Numbered from the stretch's first letter, positions 21,201-34,188 are shown. The stretch: DNA of 64,000 nt from Incurvaria masculella (GCA_946894095.1 OX335652.1:5479001-5543000); one strand, 5' to 3'. A program made the numbers and translations. Notes: generated by a model not told the origin, from the sequence alone.

Positions 21201-22795
21201 TTAAGAACCTCTTTCTACATTTGTAATGAACCTACTTCTCTGGACAGCTAAAAAAAAGATAGAGATGAATCGGTGGAAACAAAAATGAATCGCAATTTAA
21301 TGATTGCTAAGATGTATCTAGGTATACGTAGTTCTCCAGGTAGGTTAACTATTTAGCACATCCTTATGAAGAAGCTTCCTAACTGCTACATAATAAAGGC
21401 ATGTGTTTCTGTTTGAACGTAAAGTAAATTACCAACACCTTGATAAAGATCAGTTCTCAACCTATCCGTTTTAGGAAGGTACCAAAGCATACTCTAATAT
21501 TTGAATTTGCGAAATAAAATGATTAATGTTTCTCTTTGTGTAACAAACTTATGCAAAACTTTTTGGCGTGATTATATTATTATTATAATGAATTTAAATA
21601 CACACATTTGGTAATACTCTTTCTTATAATTTAGCTTGAGTTCCCATAAATCATTCAACAATCTAAATGGTTTTTTCGCTAACATAATTTAACCATTAAA
21701 TGTGTACAATTAAGCAAAAAAGTCTAATTACAACGTAAACTCTGATGTATTTAACTGTTTTGTGTAGGTCGTATTAAAATCCAAGTAGAGTTCATTATCC
21801 ACCTTAATTTTAAATGTTGTGAAATGTTATTTTGTATCACGAATTAATGAAATTTCAGATATATACTGCAAATCAGAGTAAGAGTCTAGCTAGTGTGATC
21901 AAATAAGTGTGATTATAATTTTTTACCTAGCCGAATAATTCAGTTTAGTCAAGCCATGTATATTTCAAGTAGCTGCTCAGAGTTTATCTTGGCATGTTTG
22001 TAGAGTTCCTACAAAATTATCGCAAATTCAATTAGTACTCCTAATTAGGGCATTGTTGTGCGTCGCCGTATTTAAGCACGCAGCCTGGAAGAAGGTACAG
22101 AGTTTATTAGTGTAGAGCGTATGCTAATTAAAATAAATGTTATGTAATAGTAATACGTAGACGACACTTTAATAAGTTCTCTAAAATTTTAATGATATAA
22201 TTCATTGCATAATCAATAGCGCTAGAATTTGAAGTATTTCGATAGAATTCATTGCAATGATTGGTAATATGATTTCAGGAGACAGGGATCCTACAAAATG
22301 TAACTAAACATAATAGTGATATATTATATATATAAATATATACGAGTACCTATGCACATCATTTGAAATATTTTGCTTTGATCCATCTTTACATGTTTCG
22401 AAATTTCTTAGTAATTAATGTAATTTTCCATTTTCAGATGGAAGTGATTTATAAATATTACTATTAATAACTAATACGGACAAATGTTTTATTCAAACAT
22501 CTTGTGTACCTTTTGAAAGACCTAATACAATTTATTCAATATAATGAATTACATTGACTGAGGGGGTTGAATTATACGATTTAGGTGACTGCTCTGAGTC
22601 GCCTGTTCGCGAGATATTAGAGTATGTGAACCTTTAAGCTAAACTTATTTCCATAGGTTATTTTTATAATAATGAGCTTATGAAGATATTGACAACTACC
22701 AAAGATAAAACGTATATTTGGAAATCTAGTGTCTCTTATGAAAGATAAAATAAAATGATAAATTTAACTTTCTTATAATAATCAAGCACCACTGA
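18275..22795. other. Host intron 1 interior, nothing recognised
   Basis: 4.5 kb of AT-rich DNA with only short, non-protein-like frames. A fragment with cgtgggaaaatatgaatc near 19795 may be a scrap of the 'cgagcggaaccgggta' family. Not assigned. Confidence 0.5.
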
Positions 22796-22880
22796 TTTTT
22801 AACCGACTTCAAAAAAAAGGAGGAGGTTCTCAATTCGCCGAAATTACTCGAAGACCCCTGAACCCATATTGGAAAATTCT
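22796..22880 (+). repeat. Short 'accgacttcaaaaaaaaggagg' repeat fragment
   Basis: The phrase accgacttcaaaaaaaagga followed by ggaggttctcaattcg is one I know as a recurrent lepidopteran repeat terminus. No partner end is visible here. Confidence 0.45.
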
Positions 22881-23256
22881 TTTTTTTTTTCATCAAACAA
22901 TACCTACAAAGAACTGTAATGACCGACTGTGAACACCATCGTTCAGGGGAGTTCCAATGAAAGAGACCTTGCAGATTCTTCTCTTTGGCCGACAAAGCAA
23001 GTGAAGCGTTAGGGCGTTGTTGGAGGAATGCACGAAAGGCAGAAATTGTCTTTGACTTATATATTTGGCAAGGCTCCAGAATTGGCGATATCCGTAAGGC
23101 CTTATCGCTAATTTTTTCGACGTGCCAAAAATTCGCACTTAGAAGTACTCTGTCATCTAAATATTAAAGGCATAGATAACATTAAAGGCATGTTTAAGCC
23201 CTATACAATTATGTAAAATATAAATAGTTTAATGTTACATTTGTATTATCTGCACA

Positions 23257-23573
23257 TAGATGTCCAATCCATCCAGACTTTATTAGCCTTGAATGAGCCG
23301 AAGAAATGAGGTATGCTCTCTTTATGAGCATGGATACATTGAACTGGATGGAAAACACGAACAATTTTCACTGTCGCTTGGACTATTGTTATATCCTATG
23401 TGATGGCACTTACGCGGGCGGAGTTACATGGGTTCCGAACCATGCATTCGTGACGAATAAACTAATCCAACTCAGAAAGAAAAACAATTGGTACATGAAC
23501 AGGGAGAGGATTTGAACTATGATCCCTGGCATTCGACCCAAGTCCCCTCGCCACTGAGCTTCGAGCCGTTCTC
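23257..23573 (-). mobile_element. SINE copy with tRNA-like head
   Basis: Reverse orientation. The right end (gagaggatttgaactatgat...gccactgagctt) is a tRNA-type head with A and B box remnants; the left part is the shared body (acattgaactggatggaaaa). The tail end is lost. Confidence 0.7.
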
Positions 23574-24018
23574 TACATGAACGTTAATAATTATAGTGGA
23601 ACAACTCTGGTTCGTTGGGGGAACGTTTGGGGAAATATGACTTCTTGGAAATGTTACTTCTGAGAAAAACCCAATAGATTTGATTCATCATTAATGCGGA
23701 TAATTATTGCGGATTTCACGAGTTTTATCACCAAAAATTTAAATGACTTTTCATTACATTTTAATTATTAGTTCAGTAGTGGGTTAAGGTGAGTAGGATC
23801 ACTGGTGCTTCTAATTTGCTGCTAATCCGCAAATCATGTGAGCTCGTTTGTCTTTAATTACCACAAAGTCATGATATCATTGCGTCTCTACTTACTACCC
23901 ATACCATAAAGCCTTGAAGCCCAATGAACAATCGTGAGATTATATGCCGTGTGAGCCCCGGTGACACCATCAAATCATATTTTGGCCTTCTGCTTACTTT
24001 GTTGCACGTAATTTTTAA

Positions 24019-24311
24019 AACCAGCCAAGCGCGAGTAGGACTCGCACACGAAGGGTTCCGTACCATTGTACAAGATGTAACATAAAAAAACAAGTTTTTC
24101 GAATGGGGCCCCCCTTTTATTGTTATATTTTTTTAGTTTTACCTGTTTGTTGTTATAGCGGCAAAATAAATAAACGTTCTGTGAAAATTTCAGTTACCTA
24201 CCTATTACGGTTCACGAGATACAGTCCTGTGACAGACGGATGGCCGGACGGACAGCGGAGGCTTAGTAATAGGGTTCCGTTTGGTACCCTTTGGGTACGG
24301 AAACCTCAAAA
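24019..24311 (+). repeat. 'Gtgcgagtcgg' dispersed repeat, copy 4
   Basis: Nearly complete forward copy from accagccaagcgcgagtagg to accctttgggtacggaaac. The outer blocks gggttccgtacc and gggtacggaaacc are inverted repeats of each other. Confidence 0.8.
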
Positions 24312-24341
24312 TGAACATCCGCAGATATTTTGCAAAAATGT

Positions 24342-24635
24342 AAAGACCGGCCAAGTGCGAGTCGGACTCGCACACGAAGCCTATCCGTACCATCGTACAA
24401 GATTTAACACAAAAAATCAGGTTTTTTGTATGGGAGCCCCTTTTGATTTTCATTATTTTTTAATTTTACCTATTTGTCATTTAAGCGGCAACATAAATAC
24501 ATACTCTGTGAAAATTTTAGCTGCCCACCTATTTCGGTTCATGAGATACAGCGTGACACGGACGGACGGACGAACAGCCGAGACTTAGTAATAGGGTTGC
24601 GTTTTCACCCTTTGGGTACGGAACCCTAAAAACGA
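24342..24635 (+). repeat. 'Gtgcgagtcgg' dispersed repeat, copy 5, in tandem
   Basis: Forward copy from gaccggccaagtgcgagtcg to gggtacggaaccctaaaaac. It lies only about 30 bp after copy 4 in the same orientation. The open frames across both copies are non-genic. Confidence 0.8.
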
Positions 24636-24899
24636 AAGCATCCAAGTCTTACAGGTATTTGATGTTTCAAATGTGGTGAATCAGGGATAGAAATAAATTA
24701 ACATAAAAACATTTTTTTTTTATATTTTTTTTAAATAAAATATCACTTCATGGCACTGATCTCACATAATAAATATCCAAAACAAAAAAGACTCAAGCGG
24801 AGCCTTCAATTTCCGCTAGATAAATGTTACTTGTACATCGTATACATATTTGGTAGTTACGGCTTAGTGAAAATAATTGGGAAGAGAATTGGTTAGCCC

Positions 24900-25160
24900 T
24901 AAACGTTAAATGTTACTGTATCTTTTTATTGTATTTTAAACTGTGTGCCTCTTACTGTTTGAAAACTGTTTCTAACTTCAGTATGTTTTCCATTTAAGTT
25001 GCGTCTTATATTTGGTGAAAATGAACTGTCCAATCTGTTAAAATTACTGTACAGCCTGAAACTGGATAGTTATGGACAGTTATTTTTACCAAGCGGTATT
25101 GTTCAATTGATTGAAATAACTGTTTAATATATACTGTTTTGGCTCATTTATAAATATGTA
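24900..25160 (+). repeat. Old dispersed repeat, paired with 29850-30190
   Basis: Blocks tgaactgtccaatctgttaa, ggacagttatttttaccaag and taactgtttaatata...tttggctcattta recur in reverse orientation at 29850-30190. Strongly diverged and class unknown. Confidence 0.5.
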
Positions 25161-26490
25161 CCATAATACACAAATTTTAATGAGAAATACTATACGATAA
25201 ATGACTGAATTTTAACCGTACTAAAACAGAGAACAGTTGCATATTTTTTTTTTACCTTGGAGTGATATTGTAAAAGTTTATATTTATATAAGATTCAGAA
25301 GTAATTTCCATATGAGTCCCTTGATTTCGAAAGTTAAAAAAACTTAAACATAGTACTCCATAATTTATACATATTTTATGCATAAATTATTGAGCAAAAA
25401 TAATTTCATTTCGAATTCTTGGCACGTCATTCAGGTTTGATAAAATAAAAATTAATGCCCCTCAAATTCTTGAAATGAAGAAAGAAAATAAAAGTGCTTT
25501 ATAGCTATGCCAGTACACACACTTCTGGTAAATTAAGCCAGTAACATAAGACACGCCGTGTCGACGTATACAAAATGAATTTGTTACGAACTTGTTTCTC
25601 AACGAGTGCTGTAATACGATTTACAAACGACTCTCTACGTTGAAGCCTAATGAGATGAAAACTTTGCCGTTATTAGATGAGTCACGATGATTTGATGTAA
25701 TTGAAATTATTACATCGTAGACGCATGATACGAAAAAACGTAATAAGGTAATGTTACAAATTGAATTCTAGATTTAGTCATGCGGAATTGATCTAATTTA
25801 TGAGCCAATGAGCAAGATTCGTATTTTTTTTTTATTTTTTTTTATTGTCAAGTTTGGTAAGACAAGATGAATAAATAATTAAAACACAGACTTAAAAATT
25901 TAGAACAGGTGTGAATTTTTGGAATGAGGAATTTGAGCTGGAATAAATCATACACATTCACAAAATTTTATTGAAATTGGTTGGGTGGTTTCGGTGATCA
26001 GCGTGTACGATAGAAGTGTAATAAAGTAGCAGTGGCATGCGCTCGATATCGTTTGTCTGCCGTATGGTCAAAATGAAGTGTGAATGAAATCAAGTGTATG
26101 GGAATCAAACATATTTTTTATATAATGAAATAAAGAGAAGAAAGCTGCAGAGTTTCTTTTTTTTCTTGTTTGAACGCGCTAATCTCTGTAACAATAATGT
26201 TTTAAATAAGACTAGTACATGGAGTCAGATTAGAAACATTCTTGTTGCATTTGATACTCCGATTATTGATGAAGTTTATAGGTTTAAAGATTATTTAGCA
26301 TCACGTTACGAACTGTAGGAGCAGAGCAACAATAATTAAGGCAGAAAGAACGCTAAGAAATAATTAGGTAATAACACGGGCTGGCGATGCGACGCGGTGG
26401 GTCGGGGGCCGACGGCGCAATTTGCGGGGCTCCTTTTGGGTAATTGTCGAAATCTAAATCGACCAAATCGGAGCCAGCAACCTCGGCTAA
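25161..26490. other. Unassigned AT-rich DNA
   Basis: No supported gene. The 74-codon frame at 26094-26318 shows no family features. Confidence 0.45.
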
Positions 26491-26494
26491 ATAA

Positions 26495-26645
26495 AAAAAA
26501 ACCGGTCAAGCGTCAACGTGTTCCCGTGCCGAGGGTTCCGTCAATACTGGAAATGGTAGAAATTCGCCTTCGCCTGATGAATATTTTGCCCCTTCATACA
26601 AATTTGTGCTTCAGATATCTAGCGATTTCTCAAAGTAATTAGTTG
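26495..26645 (+). repeat. Variant repeat fragment with 'aaaaccggtcaagcg' start
   Basis: aaaaccggtcaagcgtcaac...gagggttccgt looks like the opening of the 'gtgcgagtcgg' family or a relative, then diverges. It may be a related family. Confidence 0.4.
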
Positions 26646-26675
26646 GTGTACAACTACATAATTGTATCTATATAT

Positions 26676-27062
26676 ATCAGCCTCAATAGCCCAGTGGCGC
26701 GACACTTCGGCGATCGCTCTCCGGAGTTAAGCAACGCTGGGTCCGGTCAGGTCTTGGATGGGTGACCATTCGACCGTTGAGAGAGGCTAGCCGTGGTTCG
26801 GATTCCACGTTAAACTATAGGTACCCTTCCTTACTTACTAGGTGGTAGGGTTAATCCTGCCCGAGTTGGTACCATCGCATTGAATGAACGATGGTCGAAG
26901 CGGCAATGAAAATTGTCCGTGTTTTCCATCCAGTTCAATGTAGCCGTGCAATATAAGGAAGGTCCTGGCATGGCACCTAGTTCCCATGTGGGGTGTTAGG
27001 CTAATACCATGACAGAAGGTGTGGTATTAGCCATCCATGTCCAGTCACATAAAAAATATATA
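26676..27062 (+). mobile_element. SINE copy with clear 5S-rRNA-derived head
   Basis: The head contains ctccggagttaagcaacgct, gggtccggtcagg and cttggatgggtgacc, which match the 5S rRNA internal promoter region (box A to box C). After it comes the same body as the tRNA-headed copies (gttcggattccacgttaaac, gatggtcgaagcggcaatga, ccatccagttcaatgtagcc, aaggtcctggcatggcacct), ending gtccagtcacataaaaaat. It is not a functional 5S gene, because the 5S part is only about 100 bp and fused to the body. Confidence 0.85.
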
Positions 27063-27567
27063 TTGGTAATCGTTTTCGAAAACGAAAATGCGTGTGACTG
27101 ATTGACAACAGAGCCAGATCATAAGGGTCCCTCTTTCGATTTTGGCGACGGGTTTCTATGTAAAAATAAGTGTTAAGACACTGGTGCTAGACAAATCGAA
27201 AAATTTGACGAGGCACAACAAGTAAATTGCTAAGTCTGACGATTATAATGTTAACTATTACAATAATGATTCCTTGTGCTAGACAACGACCTATTTTCAT
27301 ATATGAATGTTTCCTTTTTCCATAAAAAAATAATGGTAAAAACCCTGTCCATTTCCGAACTTGTTAGACTAAATGTAGAAATCCAATAGCTAACGGATTT
27401 ATTTGGTTATGTATGTTTATATTACTTTCAAATTTCTGATGTGAAAAATTGACTTTAATATTGTTATAATTATTTAAGTAAATGATGGAATCCTAAAATA
27501 TTAACAAACCATATCAGCCTGGACTTCTATTTGGACTTACTGAGGCATTTCACAACATATTATTACA

Positions 27568-28507
27568 CTAGCTGCGGTACCCGGCTCCGCTCGGGTTAGC
27601 GTCGGCTAAATTATTTCATGGATAAAAAGTATCCGACATGGCTGATCCAAAATAGGGTCAAACTGGTCCAGGACAATGTATCCATCTACCAAATATAATC
27701 AAGATCGTTCGAGATGAAATAGCATGATTTATTGAGAAACATCCAATAATTCCCATTTAGAGCTTCGTTGACATTTGGTGGCAATTTAAAAAAAAAACAT
27801 TTGCCGCCAGAACCTTTCTGCACTTGCACTGCAACATTGTTTACCTAGTAAGTAAGTAACGTGTAATGTAGGTAAGTTTTGCGTGGACTCCAACCCACAG
27901 CTAGCCTCAACATCGAAAACAGTAACCCATCTCGAACCTGACTGCTCCCAGAGATCCTATACATTGATAAAATACGCACATAAATCGAGTTAGTGGTTCG
28001 CAAGTTATAAGAATTTAACACTCTCTACTCACCCTTCAGGTAATGAAGCGTTATATTATGTAGTCTATAAGTTTTGAGTAGAATCAGGCTAGACGTAGAT
28101 ACAATCCGCATCTAAATCGAGTAATTGGTTCTCAAGGATTTTGCCAAGTAGTCCTAAAGTTGCGGGAAATACCAAGCTGTACCCGCCCCCCGCCCCCTCC
28201 TTACCCCCCGTCGGACCACCAGCCCCGCCCCCGGCCCCGCTCCCGCCGCCGCCCCCGGCCCCGCTCCCTCTGGTGTGTAGTAGCGCTACCGGCATCGTTT
28301 TCGCAGCCCCGTGAAAGTTCTAAAGCCCATGGGCACATAAATTGTAGCCTATGTGTTATTCTGATGTATAAGCTATATTATTCTAAAGTTTCACTAAAAT
28401 CCATTCAGTAGTTTTTACGTGAAAGAGTAACAAACATCCATCCATCCATCCATCCATTCATCCATCCATTATTACAAACTTTCCCCTTTATAATATTTAT
28501 TAGATTT
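27568..28507 (-). repeat. 'Cgagcggaaccgggta' family, long reverse copy
   Basis: It begins ctagctgcggtacccggctc and ends in (catc)n, then ttacaaactttcccctttat and aatattta, the mirror of 962-1200. Inside lies a C-rich low-complexity block (28180-28275: cccgccccctcc, ggccccgctcccgcc). Frames in that block are composition artefacts. Confidence 0.6.
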
Positions 28508-28914
28508 GTTTAAAGGTAAATTTGTATGGCGCGAGTAGTTGACTAGTCCTAGCGCCTTAACTAACTGGATTGAACCGGATACCTAATGAGTAGCGAAGGA
28601 CATGTAAATATGCCATCTGATCATTAATTAGCAATCGTGAATGAGCTCAAATCAAATTAATTGATGACGCGCAACGCAGCCTCGCTAATCCAAGCCGAAA
28701 TTGTGTCACGCTTCATTACGGTATTAGATATCGCGAACCGCACAATCCAGTGGAACGCCGCGACCCGTTCACCCAGCGACGCCCCGCCCAAGAGGCGAAT
28801 TCTTGCACTAATTTGTGTACTCCTGAATCCTCAATGAATCAATATAGAACTTCCGACCTGTTATAGTGCACAGACAGATATAGACAGATTATGGATAGCG
28901 ATAAAGGAAGGGCG

Positions 28915-29110
28915 GGAGTACAATCGAAACTCATTCGAATGGCGGCAGCATACGAAAAATCAAATTTTCCGTTGCACTAAATAGCGCCCTGTGAAGGTGT
29001 TCTTTCGTGTCGTATTGAGAGAATTCGTAAGCGAGCTGACTCGTCGGCGCTACCGATATTTTATGTAAAAGTGGCCCCAACACCGACGAGTGTCAGTTGC
29101 CAGTCTTGTC
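28915..29110 (+). repeat. Dispersed repeat with 'ggcgctaccg...gtaaaagtggc' core
   Basis: aatcgaaactcattcg, ggcggcag, gaattc-gcgagctgactcg and ggcgctaccgatattttatg-taaaagtggcc recur in reverse at 44622-44848. Class unknown. Confidence 0.55.
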
Positions 29111-29849
29111 TTTTCTTCCTTACAGCTTATGGAAAGGAATGTGTAATTTTTCATAAGCGATAAATTGAGACACACATGTAAATGTTTCATTTCGTGCCAC
29201 TAACGTGAAGCTGCGATCAATTGCCAAAATACCAAAGTAATGTCAAAGTGAATTCCTACACCGCAAACACTCCTGATTCATTAACTCGGAATTCGCGGAA
29301 TTAACCTCCTGTTTCCGCACCGTGGGAATTAAGGAAATGTTCCCGCGGATTTTGCGGCAGGGTTGGCGCTATTCCAAACAATTGCTTTCGAAATGTGAGA
29401 TGTTACATATTTCAATCTATTGTGTGCGGGTTGGCATTCCTATTTTTCACGTCGATCTGCGTAACACAGCCGTAACTCTGTAAATTTAAGAAGTTATGAT
29501 GTTTTATTTTGTTAATAAGACAAATATTTCAAACGAGGAAAGTTTCGTTCATTTATCAAGTGTGCAAATCTGAAACTATATCAAATAGCTAAAACACTCA
29601 AAACGTCATGGAGCCGATTTTGTAGAAAACAAAAACTGCGTTTATTAGCACTTTGAACAAAAAACAAAAGTTTTTATCAATAAAGGCCCCATGACTTCTT
29701 TGAGTGTTTTTTGCAAAATATTATAGATTCTGATTTGGCCATGAAGGCACACTTCAACATTTGACCCTGTATAGGTTGAAAAATGTCTCAGGTATCGTTC
29801 AAAATATATGGTAATAAGACATTGTCTATACCTTATAATAGACGGTGAG
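29111..29849. other. Unassigned DNA
   Basis: Nothing recognised. Confidence 0.45.
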
Positions 29850-30190
29850 TATCTATGAATGAGCCAAACTAGTTAATATTAAACAGTTATGTTAACCGTT
29901 TTCGCGGTACCACTTGGTGAAATGATTTTGAAATGGTTGTCTTAAGTGATTGGACATTACGGCTGACTACAAATCAGGTTTTTAACTGTCCAATTTTAAA
30001 GTCGTACACTAATTTTCATAGATTGGACAGTACCTTTTCATTGAAAATAAAACGCAATAAGGATGAAAAAAATACTAAAGCTAAAAACAGTTTTCACCTA
30101 GTTAGGAAAACAGTAAACATGGCATACAGTTGAAAAAACAATTGAAACATTCAGTAACATGTTATGTTCAAGTCTAACTGTTTTCACTTA
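29850..30190 (-). repeat. Old dispersed repeat, partner of 24900-25160
   Basis: Reverse-orientation relative. gaatgagccaaac...ttaatattaaacagttatg matches the end of the other copy; agattggacagt and attttcattgaaaa-type blocks match its middle. Confidence 0.5.
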
Positions 30191-30453
30191 GTTAGAGTAA
30201 CCGAGTAATTAACTTACGCCTGGTTCCACCACCTCAAGCTACAAAAATCCCAAAGTTATCTTTCGGTTTCACCATATAAATATGCAATGTAACCGAAAGT
30301 TAAATATCGGATTTCAGGCAGCTGGAGGTGGTGAAAACAGGGGTTAGTTGGCACTATGTTAACGTTGCAATACGGTTGTGAGTTATCGGAATTACAGTTA
30401 GAGTCACTGATTATTTCGGTGTACGCAATTAAAACAGGCGATTCTCTCCGCAG

Positions 30454-30646
30454 GCACCGCAGTTCATCAGCCTGGGCAAGGGCGGCGAGGTGGGCGTGAA
30501 CTTCGGCGGGTACCACGCGTCCGCCGGGCTCGGCGGCCTGCTGGGCGGCGCGGCGACCGGCGGGCTGCACGCTGAGGCCGGCACACCGCAAGGGCAGGCG
30601 GCGCGCGCCGGCCTGGGCGGCAGCGTCGGCGACGGCGGCTCCGCCG
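30454..30646 (+). CDS. Host gene exon 2: Gly-rich mature N-terminus
   Basis: The acceptor ttctctccgcag ends at 30453 and the donor gtatgt starts at 30647. Phase 0 in, phase 1 out, 193 nt. It begins APQFISLGKGGEVGVNFGGY and continues as Gly/Ala/Leu-rich low complexity (LGGLLGGAATGGLHAEAG and similar). Base composition is very GC-rich in an AT-rich intron setting, as expected for coding sequence under a Gly/Ala bias. Long open frames on the opposite strand here are composition shadows. No enzymatic motif is visible. The protein is likely extracellular, because the exon directly follows the signal peptide exon. Confidence 0.85.
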
Positions 30647-30797
30647 GTATGTTATTGGAATGGAAACATTCGCCTAGTAAACACTTTACTGACAACTCCT
30701 ACAATATGCTGATTTTTCCCTTATTTAGTAAATACTATATTTCAACAATGTTCTAACATGTTTTTGATCGTTATGTAATTGTGAGCAGTAGCAAATA

Positions 30798-31341
30798 CTT
30801 TTGGAAACCAAGACTAAGTGGACGTTAAAAAATATCCAGCGGTGTACTTGCCAGTTCTTCTTCGCGGCAATTGCTGAACTGGCTAATGATAAAATATGAC
30901 AAATCCGAGTGCAGTGTACTGTCTATGGATGATGAATAAACAATAAACAACAATTACTAGCTGAGGTACCCGGCTCCGCTCAGTTCAATGTCGTTTTAGA
31001 CTCACGTTCCCCATATAAGCTTACATCCCCCATTTAACCCCCGTTGGATTTTAATTTTCGCTGCAAAAGGTAGCCTATGACCTTTTCCAAGGTCCAGACT
31101 ATCTTTATTCCGAATCAAAGTGGGTTCAGTGATTTAGGCGTAAAAAATAGAACACATAGACTTTATACTCTAATAATTTCGCATTGTTTATTGTTTATTC
31201 ATCATCTATAGACAGTACACTGAACTCGGATTTGTCATATTTTACCATTAGCCAGTTCGGGGAAATCCCAGCGAAGAAAAACTGGAAAGAAACTCCGCTG
31301 GTATTTTTTTTTCAACGTCCACTTAGTCTAAATTTACAAAA
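30798..31341. mobile_element. Foldback element with ~145-bp inverted arms
   Basis: The arms 30798-30950 and 31185-31341 are inverted copies: agactaagtggacgtt, tggctaatgataaaatatga, caaatccgagtgcagtgtac and tgaataaacaataaacaa pair with their complements. The 234-bp loop holds a piece of the 'ctagctgaggtacccggctc' repeat. It lies 150 bp after exon 2. Confidence 0.8.
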
Positions 31342-34183
31342 GTATTTAGACTCACAGATAAACACGCTAAATTAATATGAATTGACGAGAATCAACAATT
31401 CATGTCATATGCAACAGTTCATGACAAATATCAGTTTATAAGTAAAGACCATGCCCGCCATCTACCATGTTGCCAATTGGAGCAAGCCAGTCTCCACAAA
31501 CAGCACCCGTTCACGAGCATCACGCCAGGCACAGCCATCGCCTCTATCAACCATATTTTAGGGAAAGAGGAGACCCGAACCCAGCGTCGCCGCAAGTGGG
31601 GACCTTAAAACGATGCACTACTCCAGTGGCAACATGAAAAAGTTGTGAAAGCTCTGTACGATTTAGTTTTAATACGATTATTTCTGTCATGAACTACTAC
31701 AGTGACCTGTAAACAAAGAGTCAAAATACAAAATACATTATTATTCTTACAGCTAAAAAAAAAACTTTGTAATTTGTAAAAAATTGATAATATTAGTATG
31801 TATTAAAACATATATTTTTGTCCTTGGTCTGGACCATGCATAACAATGAAAATATACCTACCCACACCAACAATCATAGAATTTGTGGAGAAAGAAACTT
31901 CTAATGTTTGAAAGCAAAAATGTATTTCGATTAAGTTTAAAAATATAAGTTTAATTTTTACGCTGCACATTCTTTCTTTTCAAAGGATTGGATAGTTTCG
32001 ACGATTTAACTTAAGTCAGTCCGTCTCGATCTGATAATAAAATCGATAAATCGAGATCTGGGATTTTTTTCTAATTAGGTACTAGTCAGAAAAATGGTTG
32101 AAACTTCTGAAGTAACAATTCTATTCTTGCTAACTCGCAAATAAACAAATTTTTAAATACCCCTTGCGATACCCCGCCCTTGTACATTTCCAACATGGTC
32201 GTCGATGTTTTCGGGTTCGGTAGGTACAAGTATTTGTTCATGTGTCAATGATCGTTGACTTGGACATTCTACTTCTAATATCTGACAGAAATAATATAAA
32301 CAGTGAAAGAAAAAATATTGGATATTATAGTTTCATTGTGACGCTTATTTTAAAGATATGTTTTGTCATGGTCTAGGGGTCGATGAAACGTTACATTAGG
32401 TCTTATAATAAAACCATGCTGCAAAATATACGCGCATTCAATTTCAAAATTTCAGAATAATGCTCTAAATTGCTCAAATTACAAATAGACAGTTGCATCA
32501 TGAACTTAATGTGAAACTCCTTTGTAGTATCTTATTAAAAAAAACATAACATTATGGAAAACATTTCGACAATACATTATAAACCGTGATATATTAGAAT
32601 CTATAATCTTTAAATTTGGCAACCCTAGGTAGACATCAAATTACTTTACTTTAATATAACGTTCAAATTCAATGATTCGCTGTAGGCATGACCGTAGGAT
32701 ACACCCTACAATGTTACCCGAACAAATGAATCAACTGACGAATGTCTAGTGTCGAAGATAATGTCCCCCAGTAACGAGATTACATCGTCTAATCATCCCT
32801 TTACATTACCCGGGCAGCGCAACACTTCCGTGATGCCATCTCGCAATCCATCAGCCGACATCTTAGAGTGGACACACACTACACGCGATGTTGCCCAACC
32901 TACCTTATAATTGACACACTAAGCCTGCATCAGCACGGGTGGAATGGCTGTTGAGAAGATAATAATCGATCTCATGGTTGACCTGGTTTCGCGAAAAGTG
33001 CACATATAACGAGCAGCTATAGATTTTTCTATTGCTATGCAGGTCATAACACCACCGAGGTAGTGGGTTTCCTACCGATATTTTCCTGAAGCATTATTGT
33101 TTAAATTGTTGTTGTTGTTCAAAAAGGTTTTAAATTTTCTTGAAGTATATATTGTAGATGACAAAGCAGAAATTCAAGCAGCTTATTGATAAAGACGGAA
33201 AGAAAATTAAGTTTATATTGGCTACATCCGAAATGTATTTCAAAATTGTCTTCCCATTTCTATTAAAGTGGCCGCTAAAATTTTTACGGTAATAAAATTT
33301 AAAAACCGAAACATGGCACTATTTAAAGTAATGTTAACTTAGAATAACATACAAAATAATATCCAAAGGTACCTTCCGAAGTTTTTCCCACCAAGATGTC
33401 AAATAATATCAGAGTGCGTGGCGCCCTAGATTTCACACGGTTACCCAGATCACAAGTCGACACTTATTTCAAACGTAATAAAAACAAACAGAAATCATGT
33501 CTGAGCCCACTGAGGAAAGCAATACATTAAATCATATATTATTAAATACATTTGATGCAAATATCGAGTAAGACCAACATTAAATGTTTTGCAAATAATA
33601 TTTAGAACGAATATTATTTCAAACTCAAGCAATATTTTGTTAGAAAAATAATTACACAATATTTTCTCCCTGAAACGCTACAACAACGTATTGAACATTA
33701 TTCCAATTTCTACTGTATTTATAAGAGCTCAATATTACGTTTCTTGGAAGCTTTAAACATTTCACGAATGAATTAACTACATATTTTACCTTCCAGGCCA
33801 ATTTCCTAACACTTAACCTTCATATCCGATAAAACACTCGATATTCCGTTTGGGGAATTTGATATTTTGAAGTTTAATATCTAATAAAGTCAGTGTCAGC
33901 TCAAAGTTCAATTTCAGCTAAAACGCTTCGATGTTATTGAAGAGTGTACAATCCTTTGATACTGCCTACCAGTATTTTTTACTCTCCCATTACCCACCGG
34001 CCTTTTGGACCCAGATTTTTATTCTGGGAATGTTAGATATTCGTATGTTTTAAATCGAAAGTAAGACTTATTGAATTAGATAACTTTGTTTAATTGGTCG
34101 ATAGTCAAATTATCGAATACTTGAAATTGGAACACAATTATAAAATGAATGATGACCAATTGGGAAATATACAGGTCAGGAAG
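31342..34183. other. Host intron 2 interior, nothing recognised
   Basis: AT-rich with short random frames. No repeat matched within the window. Confidence 0.5.
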
Positions 34184-34188
34184 GAGTG

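Noticed and set aside
24103..24588. 161-codon frame across two repeat copies
   Set aside because: It reads through tandem copies of a noncoding dispersed repeat and is not a gene.
26700..26800. Possible 5S rRNA gene
   Set aside because: Only about 100 bp resembles 5S rRNA and it runs straight into a SINE body, so it is a SINE head.
28089..28411. Gly- or Pro-rich frames on both strands
   Set aside because: They arise from a C-rich low-complexity block inside a dispersed repeat; there is no signal, splice site or conserved motif.
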